Shown here one piece after another: positions 1 through 4,808 of a DNA stretch of 6,259 nucleotides (position 1 is its first letter; every line of letters starts with the position of its first letter). The translations under genes and the position numbers were made by a program. The stretch is from the NCBI GenBank assembly GCA_031266495.1, contig JAISAX010000500.1:1-6259 (forward strand), read 5' to 3'. The DNA comes from Opitutaceae bacterium (lineage in GTDB: Bacteria > Verrucomicrobiota > Verrucomicrobiae > Opitutales > Opitutaceae). Under the pieces are notes generated by a model that was not told the origin of the DNA, made no database searches, and saw nothing but the letters and a program-made list of their open reading frames with translations.

Positions 1-945
1 GGGGGGGGACACGACAAGCGAAGCGTGGTGCGCCTCGTCGCCGTATTCACCCAACCCGACCGCGCCGTCGGCCGCGGGCAGAAGGTCGTGCCCAATGCAA
101 TAAAAACCTGGGCGCTCGCCCGCGGGCTGCCCGTGCACCAGCCGGAGAAGCTCACCGAAGACACCCGAGCCGACCTCGCGGCATTCGAGCCTGATGTGAC
201 GCTCGTCATGGCCTACGGCCACATCCTGCGCGAGGCGTTCATCGCCACGCCGCGGCAAGGCACCCTCAATCTCCACACCTCGCTGCTCCCCAAATACCGC
301 GGCGCCTCTCCGATCCAGACCGCCATCGCCAGCGGCGAGCGCGAAACCGGAGTCACGCTCATGCGGATCGTCCGCCAGCTCGACGCCGGACCCGTGGCCG
401 ATGTCGAACACGTGTCAATCGGCCCGCGCGACACCGCTCCCGATGTCGAACAACAACTCGCAGCCGCCTGCGTGCCGTTGCTCGCCCGGACGCTCCCGCG
501 ACTCGCCGCCGGCACGCTCGCCTTTGCGGAGCAGGATCACGCCGCCGCGACCTTTTGCCGCAAACTCTCCAAAGCCGATTCCGCCCTCGACTTCAGCCAG
601 CCCGCCGCCGTCCTTGCCGCCCGCATCAACGGCCTTTTCCCTTGGCCGGCCTGCAGCGTCGAAATAAACGGACAACCGATCCGCTTCGGACAGGCCGACG
701 CACTGCCGGACCTCTCCCCTTCCTCCCCCCCCCCCCCTCTGCCCGCGTGCGCCGCCGCGCCCGGCACCCTCCTCGGCCAGGACAGCGAAGGAGTCTTGAT
801 TTCGACCGGCGAAGGAACGCTCCGCATACTGCGCCTGCAACGCCCAGGCGGACGCATGTTGCCGGCTCCGGAATTTTTTCGCGGATTTTTTTCGCCACCA
901 GGAATCCCGCTCCCGTCCCGAACCATGATTTCGCTCAAGGCATAA
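1..945 (+). CDS. fmt: Methionyl-tRNA formyltransferase, 5'-truncated by window edge
   Basis: Transfers a formyl group from 10-formyltetrahydrofolate to the amino group of methionyl-tRNA(fMet), making the initiator tRNA; cytoplasmic. The frame is open to base 1, so about 16-20 N-terminal residues are missing (estimated against the E. coli enzyme). GTG and other codons near 25 are internal, not the true start. Visible signatures in order: FTQPDRAVGRGQ near the N-terminus; the catalytic region NLHTSLLPKYRG, with Asn at 268-270 and His at 274-276; and the catalytic Asp (RQLDAG) at 382-384. These match E. coli N106, H108 and D144. The C-terminal tRNA-binding domain follows, with RLQRPGGRMLPAPEFFRGF near the end. 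An insertion of roughly ten residues relative to E. coli, rich in Pro and Ser, lies at about 715-755 and is encoded partly by a run of 13 C. The left edge encodes Gly-Gly-Gly from a G run. Stop TAA at 943-945. Family assignment is very secure. Confidence 0.95.
   Translation, partial: GGGHDKRSVVRLVAVFTQPDRAVGRGQKVVPNAIKTWALARGLPVHQPEKLTEDTRADLAAFEPDVTLVMAYGHILREAFIATPRQGTLNLHTSLLPKYRGASPIQTAIASGERETGVTLMRIVRQLDAGPVADVEHVSIGPRDTAPDVEQQLAAACVPLLARTLPRLAAGTLAFAEQDHAAATFCRKLSKADSALDFSQPAAVLAARINGLFPWPACSVEINGQPIRFGQADALPDLSPSSPPPPLPACAAAPGTLLGQDSEGVLISTGEGTLRILRLQRPGGRMLPAPEFFRGFFSPPGIPLPSRTMISLKA
725..737 (+). repeat. C13 homopolymer inside fmt
   Basis: Thirteen consecutive C, flanked by further pyrimidines (CTCCCCTTCCT before it, TCTGCCC after it). 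It is read in frame as part of Ser-Pro-Pro-Pro-Pro-Leu-Pro. On the opposite strand it reads as a G13 run in a purine context, like the intergenic tracts at 2003-2024 and 4682-4706. A change in length not divisible by three would frameshift fmt and remove the last 70 or so residues. Confidence 0.9.
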
Positions 946-1036
946 TCTGATCGTGGCGACAAACGATCTCCCAGCCTGCTCCCGGCAAGCGGGATGCGAA
1001 AGTGCCCGCCAGCCGTCCGGAGGGGAAAAACGGGCG

Positions 1037-1115
1037 ATTCCGGCGATTTCGGGAAAATTCGCGCGACATCAAATATCAGGTGTTTGCCTGACTACCGCAT
1101 TCCGGAAATTTCGGG
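1037..1115. repeat. Imperfect 17-bp direct repeat pair upstream of the exported-protein gene
   Basis: ATTCCGGCGATTTCGGG at 1037-1053 and ATTCCGGAAATTTCGGG at 1099-1115 differ at two of 17 positions and are 62 bp apart start to start, close to six helical turns. The downstream copy contains a near-palindrome (CCGGAAATTTCGGG, 12 of 14 positions symmetric) and ends 13 bp before the ATG at 1129. The layout fits a pair of operator sites for the downstream gene; that function is inferred. The rest of the 946-1128 gap shows no convincing -35/-10 pair by eye. Confidence 0.45.
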
Positions 1116-1128
1116 TAAGATAAGGGGT

Positions 1129-1839
1129 ATGAAATCAACCCGACTCGTCTCCATTCTTACCATTGCGGTCCTTTCGGTTTCGTTTGCGCGAGCCGATGAC
1201 TCCGCCTCTTCCTCCGGAGTGGCCACCAACATGGCGTCCGGCGGCAACGAAAACACGGCCTACCGTGTCCTGGCATCCGAGGCGGTGCGAAAGCTGAATG
1301 CCGGCAATCACCGCGTACGGATGGGCCGTCCGAAATACGCGAAATTCCAGGGCGAGGGCGCGCCTGCCTCTCCCCTTGCCAGGAGCGTGGATGCCGTGAT
1401 CGTGACCAGCGCCGAACTGGCCCCCACCGTTTCCGAGATCGTTGACGCCCAGCCGGGCGAAGTCCGCGCGGTTCCCGTGGATGTGAACAACCTGACCGCC
1501 GAGGACACGCAACGGATCGCCGATGAACTGGCCAATTCCAAGGCTCCGCTTTGTGTGTTCCTCGTTCACCCGACCGAGGTGCTCGAGGCGCAGCACGGCA
1601 AATCGACACGTCAACTGGATGCGGCGCTCTCCGAAATCGCCACATCCGGCATTTCCCGTCTGTTCGCCCTGAGCCCGGCGCTCAACTCCCGCGTCCAGAA
1701 CGGCACGCTGAGCCTGATCGGCGGCATTTATGACTTTACCTCTTCCAGGCTCACGCTGCTCACGCCCAAGGCGGCTCGTCCTTGGCTGACCGATGAAGAA
1801 ATCCCGCATCCCCAGTATACGGTGAGCCCTTCTTCCTGA
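1129..1839 (+). CDS. Exported beta-carbonic-anhydrase-like protein, probably catalytically inactive
   Basis: A 236-residue protein with a Sec signal peptide: K2 and R5, a hydrophobic core at 6-19, and an A-R-A motif at 20-22 giving likely cleavage after A22. An in-frame ATG at 994 would bury this signal, so 1129 is chosen; a purine run AAGGGG sits unusually close, ending one base before it. The mature part resembles beta-class carbonic anhydrases: AVRKLNAGNHRVRMGRP (about 52-68) like the family's RLxEGNxRFxxGxP; VIVTSAELAP then EIVDAQPGEV (90-112), aligning without gaps to the TCSDSR...IFDAGPGDL region; APLCVFLVHPTE (139-150) like PLIVVLGHTRC; and SPALNSRVQNGTLSLIGGIYDF (182-203) like the family C-terminus. 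In this alignment the zinc Cys is S94, the catalytic Asp is E96, the Arg is A98, and the second Cys is E150; only the zinc His (H147) remains. Bicarbonate/CO2 chemistry is therefore unlikely. A binding or structural role in the periplasm is an inference. The gene is real with good confidence; the homology call is moderate. Confidence 0.72.
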   Translation: MKSTRLVSILTIAVLSVSFARADDSASSSGVATNMASGGNENTAYRVLASEAVRKLNAGNHRVRMGRPKYAKFQGEGAPASPLARSVDAVIVTSAELAPTVSEIVDAQPGEVRAVPVDVNNLTAEDTQRIADELANSKAPLCVFLVHPTEVLEAQHGKSTRQLDAALSEIATSGISRLFALSPALNSRVQNGTLSLIGGIYDFTSSRLTLLTPKAARPWLTDEEIPHPQYTVSPSS

Positions 1840-1869
1840 AGTCGAAGGACCTGAAAACCTGATTCCCGC

Positions 1870-1896
1870 AAAAACCCGGAACACATCCGGGTTTTT
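1870..1896 (+). terminator. Rho-independent terminator after the exported-protein gene
   Basis: AAAAACCCGG (1870-1879) pairs perfectly with CCGGGTTTTT (1887-1896) around a seven-base loop, about 30 bases after the stop at 1837-1839. The stem ends in a T run and starts with an A run, so it could work in both directions. It separates the exported-protein gene from the permease gene. Confidence 0.88.
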
Positions 1897-1926
1897 CTGT
1901 TTTCCGAGTCCGGAGTGGTAGTCGGA

Positions 1927-1969
1927 GCGGCGGCATTCCTGCCGCTGCGACGAGGCGCGAAGCGCCTCG
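1927..1969. repeat. Tandem hairpins, REP-like intergenic repeat
   Basis: Two adjacent stems: GCGGCGGCA (1927-1935) with TGCCGCTGC (1940-1948), nine pairs including one G-U, loop TTCC; then CGAGGCGC (1951-1958) with GCGCCTCG (1962-1969), eight perfect pairs, loop GAA. There is no following T run, so they are not typical terminators. A tandem stem pair in a gene-free gap after a terminator is the usual look of a REP-type dispersed repeat. Multicopy status cannot be seen here. The remainder of 1840-2075 holds no gene. Confidence 0.55.
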
Positions 1970-2002
1970 CCCCTTTCCCCACCACTTTCAATTACACCCG
2001 GA

Positions 2003-2024
2003 GGGGGGGGAGGGGGGGGGGGGG
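2003..2024 (+). repeat. G8-A-G13 tract upstream of the permease gene
   Basis: Eight G (2003-2010), one A, then thirteen G (2012-2024), ending 51 bases before the GTG start of the permease gene and downstream of the previous gene's terminator, so in the region where its promoter or leader should lie. Such a tract is slippage-prone and could form a G-quadruplex in the + strand or transcript. Whether its length varies is unknown. Confidence 0.85.
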
Positions 2025-2075
2025 CTTCACTTCCGGGCTTGAGCGGCGGCGGACGGGCGGGGCAGACTCCGCGGC

Positions 2076-3770
2076 GTGTCGCCTCGCTTCGCGCGCTTCG
2101 TCTTTCTCCTGACCGCGGTGTTTTTCGCGGTGTTTTTCGTCTGGCCGGTTTTCCAGATCCTGAAGGGCGGTTTCATCAATGCGGACGGGCGCTTCACGCC
2201 CGGCTACGTCGGCGCGGTGCTGCGCGATCCGGTTTACCTCGAAGGTTTTTTCAATGCGTTCCGGCTCGCCTGCTCGACCACGGCGGCGGCGTTTCTGATC
2301 GGGGTGCCGCTGGCTTTCATCTCGGACCGGTTTGTGTTTCCCGGACGCGGATTGCTCGGCGCCGTCGTGCTGGTGCCGATGATCCTGCCGCCGTTTGTCG
2401 GCGCGATCGGCATCCGGCAGATCTTTGGCCAGTACGGCGCGCTCAATGCCTTCCTCATCCAGCTTGGCGCGCGGCCCGCGGGTTGGTCGTTCGACTGGTT
2501 CGCGGCGAACCAGTTTTGGGGAATCGTCGCCGTCAACGCGCTCTCGCTTTACCCGATCGTGTACCTCAACACGGCGGCGGCGCTCGCCAACGTGGACCCG
2601 GCGATGGAGGAGGCGGCCCAGAATCTCGGTTGCACCGGCTGGCGGCGGTTTTTCCGCGTGACGTTGCCGCTGATCCGTCCGGGCCTCTTCGCGGGTGGCA
2701 CGATCGTGTTTATCTGGTCGTTCACCGAACTCGGGGTGCCGTTGATTTTCGACTACACGCGGGTGACGTCGGTGCAGATTTTCGACGGGCTGAAAAACAT
2801 CGGCAACAATCCGTTCCCCTACGCGCTGGTGAGCGTGCTGCTGGTGGCGAGCACGCTGGTTTATGTTGTCGGCAAGGGCGTTTTCGGGCGGGCGGGCCAT
2901 GCGATGATGGCGAAGGCCACGAGCAGCGGCGGGGCGCGGCGGTTGCCGGTGGCCGGGGCGCTGGTCTGCTCGCTGGCGTTTGGCGGCGTCACGGCGCTGG
3001 CGGTGTTGCCGCACGCCGGGGTGGTCTTCATGGCGTTCGGGCGGGACTGGTTTGGCTCGGTGTTTCCCGGGCGTTACACGCTGGAAAATTTCCGGCTCGC
3101 GCTCGGGCACGACCTGACGGTGCCGGCCATCGCCAACAGCCTGAAATTCGCCAGTCTTTCCACGCTCGTCGATCTGGTGCTCGGCGTGACGATCGCCTGG
3201 GTGGTGGTGCGTTCGCGGGTCGCGGGGCGGCAGGCGCTGGACTTGCTGGCAATGTTGCCGCTGGCGGTGCCGGGGCTGGTCCTGGCGTTCGGTTACCTGG
3301 CGATGAGCCAGGAGGGCCGGTTTTTCGCGTTCCTGAATCCGGTGGAAAACCCGACGGTGCTCCTGATTGTGGCGTATGCGGTGCGGCGGTTGCCGTATGT
3401 GGTGCGTTCGGCGGTGGCGGGTTTCCAGCAGGCGAGCGAGACGCTTGAGGAGGCGGCGCAAAATCTCGGGTGTCCGCCGCTCAAGTCCGTGGTCAGGGTG
3501 ACGCTGCCTCTGATCGCCGCCAACCTGATCGCGGGCGGGCTGCTGGCGTTCGCGTTCGCGATGCTGGAGGTATCCGACTCGCTGATACTGGCGCAGAAGC
3601 AGGCGTTTTACCCGATCACCAAGTCCATCCTCGAACTGTTCCAGCTGCTCGGCGACGGGCAGTTCATCGCCAGCGCGCTGGGCGTGTGGGCGATGGCGTT
3701 CCTCGCGGCGGTGATCGTGGGGGCGAGCCTCCTGCTGGGGAAAAGGCTGGGGGCGATTTTCCGTGTGTGA
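2076..3770 (+). CDS. Fused two-domain ABC importer permease (ferric iron/thiamine/phosphonate type)
   Basis: A 564-residue inner-membrane protein with two binding-protein-dependent permease domains in one chain, as in FbpB/SfuB and ThiP. Each half carries an EAA coupling loop that would dock on the ATPase: EEAAQNLGCTGWRRFF... at residues 178-202 and EEAAQNLGCPPLKSVV... at 458-482; nine residues are identical between the two, reflecting the internal duplication. The N-terminal hydrophobic helix is at about 8-28, and further helices are spread through both halves. Length is typical for fused permeases. Substrate cannot be fixed; Fe(III) is most common in this group, with 2-aminoethylphosphonate and thiamine as alternatives. 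The GTG at 2076 is used because a TGA at 2040-2042 closes the frame upstream and no ATG lies between; no clear ribosome-binding site is visible. No ATPase or substrate-binding protein gene lies beside it. An EamA gene starts 42 bases downstream, probably in the same transcript. Confidence 0.95.
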   Translation: MSPRFARFVFLLTAVFFAVFFVWPVFQILKGGFINADGRFTPGYVGAVLRDPVYLEGFFNAFRLACSTTAAAFLIGVPLAFISDRFVFPGRGLLGAVVLVPMILPPFVGAIGIRQIFGQYGALNAFLIQLGARPAGWSFDWFAANQFWGIVAVNALSLYPIVYLNTAAALANVDPAMEEAAQNLGCTGWRRFFRVTLPLIRPGLFAGGTIVFIWSFTELGVPLIFDYTRVTSVQIFDGLKNIGNNPFPYALVSVLLVASTLVYVVGKGVFGRAGHAMMAKATSSGGARRLPVAGALVCSLAFGGVTALAVLPHAGVVFMAFGRDWFGSVFPGRYTLENFRLALGHDLTVPAIANSLKFASLSTLVDLVLGVTIAWVVVRSRVAGRQALDLLAMLPLAVPGLVLAFGYLAMSQEGRFFAFLNPVENPTVLLIVAYAVRRLPYVVRSAVAGFQQASETLEEAAQNLGCPPLKSVVRVTLPLIAANLIAGGLLAFAFAMLEVSDSLILAQKQAFYPITKSILELFQLLGDGQFIASALGVWAMAFLAAVIVGASLLLGKRLGAIFRV

Positions 3771-3812
3771 CGCCGGAATGGTTGGTAGGGGATCGGACTT
3801 TTTCGATTAACC

Positions 3813-4679
3813 ATGTTCTGGCTACTCCTCGTTTCACTGATCTGGGCGTTTTCCTTCGGGCTGATCAAGGGCCAGCTTGCGGGCCTCGATCCGGATGCGG
3901 TTTCGGCGGTGCGGCTGGTGTTCGCGCTTGTCGTGTTTTTGCCGGTCTGGAAGCCGAAGGCGGTGCGGTGGCAGACGGGCGCCTGGCTGGCCGCGATCGG
4001 GGCGATGGAGTTTGGCGCGATGTATGTGCTCTACCAGCGGGCGTTCGTGTGGATCGAGGCGTATCAGGTGGTGCTGTTCACCATCCTCACGCCGATCTAT
4101 GTGGCGTTGCTCGACTCGGCCCTGGACAACCGGCTGCGAGCGCGCCACCTGATCGCGGCGGCGGTGTCGGTGGCCGGAGCGGGCGTGGCGGTCTGGACGC
4201 GGGAGGGCGGTCCGGACTTGCTGACCGGCTTCGCGCTGGTGCAGGGGGCCAACCTGTGTTTCGCGGCCGGACAGGTGGCGTACAAGCGCACGCGACCGGC
4301 GATTCGCGCGGAGGTGTCGGGCGCGTCGCTGTTTGCCTGGCTTTATCTGGGGGCGGTGGTTGCGGCCGCGGCGGCCTCGCTGGTGTTTGGCGCGGATTGG
4401 GGGGCGGCGTTCAGGCCGACGCCGAAGCAGTGGGGCGTGCTGGCGTATCTGGGGATCCTGGCCTCGGGCGTGTGCTTCTTCTGGTGGAATCTCGGCGTGG
4501 TGCGCGTCAATGCGGGGACGCTGGCGGTGTTCAACAACGCCAAGCTGCCGCTCGGCATCGCGTGTTCGCTGCTGTTTTTCGGGGAGAAAGCCAACCCGTG
4601 GCGGCTCGGCGTCAGCCTCGCGTTGCTGGCGCTTGGCGTGCTGGTCGCGGAATGGAAAGGGAAAGGGAATGGGAAATGA
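3813..4679 (+). CDS. EamA/DMT-superfamily transporter
   Basis: A 288-residue inner-membrane protein with about ten hydrophobic helices (roughly 2-19, 29-46, 57-77, 84-101, 112-128, 136-155, 172-193, 206-226, 234-256, 264-280), the two-times-five layout of EamA drug/metabolite transporters. Supporting family features are the N-terminal SLIWAFSFGLIK segment and the C-terminal LLFFGEKANPWRLGVSLALL, with the conserved Gly-Glu before the last helix. Members export or import amino acids, nucleosides and other small metabolites; nothing here identifies the substrate. The ATG at 3813 is the only ATG start after the in-frame TAG at 3786-3788; a weak GGGG at 3788-3791 is far upstream. It lies 42 bases after the permease gene with no terminator between, so co-transcription is likely. 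The C-terminal tail (EWKGKGNGK) is encoded by a GGGAAA-type purine repeat that runs straight into a long G tract after the stop, suggesting this tail is repeat-derived. Confidence 0.94.
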   Translation: MFWLLLVSLIWAFSFGLIKGQLAGLDPDAVSAVRLVFALVVFLPVWKPKAVRWQTGAWLAAIGAMEFGAMYVLYQRAFVWIEAYQVVLFTILTPIYVALLDSALDNRLRARHLIAAAVSVAGAGVAVWTREGGPDLLTGFALVQGANLCFAAGQVAYKRTRPAIRAEVSGASLFAWLYLGAVVAAAAASLVFGADWGAAFRPTPKQWGVLAYLGILASGVCFFWWNLGVVRVNAGTLAVFNNAKLPLGIACSLLFFGEKANPWRLGVSLALLALGVLVAEWKGKGNGK

Positions 4680-4706
4680 AAGGGGAGGGGGGGGGGGGGG
4701 AGGGGG
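4659..4706 (+). repeat. Purine tract with G14 spanning the EamA stop codon
   Basis: G runs at 4659-4661, 4665-4667, 4671-4673, 4682-4685, 4687-4700 (fourteen G) and 4702-4706, separated only by short A/T stretches. The TGA of the EamA gene (4677-4679) lies inside. The arrangement meets the usual pattern for a G-quadruplex in the coding strand and mRNA and is slippage-prone. It resembles the tract at 2003-2024 in the same orientation. Confidence 0.85.
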
Positions 4707-4790
4707 ACAGGCTGAAACACCCTCCTGCCCCCAGCCCTCCTGCCACACGCGGATTTCACTTCCGTTTTCGCAGACGCCCGGCGATAAGCA

Positions 4791-4808
4791 GTGTCCACCT
4801 ATGGACAC
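4791..4808. promoter_or_regulatory. Inverted repeat over the start codon of the 449-residue gene
   Basis: GTGTCCA (4791-4797) and TGGACAC (4802-4808) are perfect inverted copies around CCTA, and the ATG at 4801-4803 lies in the loop and stem. As RNA it gives a seven-pair stem with a four-base loop that would hide the start codon; as DNA it could be a protein-binding palindrome. No ribosome-binding sequence is seen just upstream. The rest of the 4680-4800 gap holds the G14 tract and a 10-bp direct repeat CCCTCCTGCC (4720-4729 and 4735-4744). Confidence 0.5.

Noticed and set aside
949..968. GATCGT/ACGATC inverted repeat after fmt as a terminator
   Set aside because: Only six pairs with an eight-base loop and no T run; too weak to call.
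994..1128. Earlier ATG for the exported protein
   Set aside because: It would add 45 residues in front of a well-formed signal peptide and translate the repeat pair; the ATG at 1129 fits better.
2114..2137. Tandem 12-bp repeat CGCGGTGTTTTT in the permease start
   Set aside because: It encodes repeated Ala-Val-Phe-Phe in a transmembrane helix; low-complexity coding is enough explanation.
1992..3461. Long antisense frame of 489 codons opposite the permease gene
   Set aside because: The product is dominated by Arg, His, Gln and Pro with no domain, and the + strand carries a clear permease; it is a GC-rich shadow.
2003..4706. G-tract-bounded segment as a transposon or genomic island
   Set aside because: No transposase, terminal inverted repeats or target duplication; only shared tracts and a composition change are seen, so it is kept as a weak finding and not annotated as a mobile element.
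4333..4800. Upstream extension of the 449-residue gene into the EamA gene
   Set aside because: The extension is an Arg/Gly/Trp/Ser-rich shadow of EamA and reads through the G14 tract; coherent protein begins at 4801.
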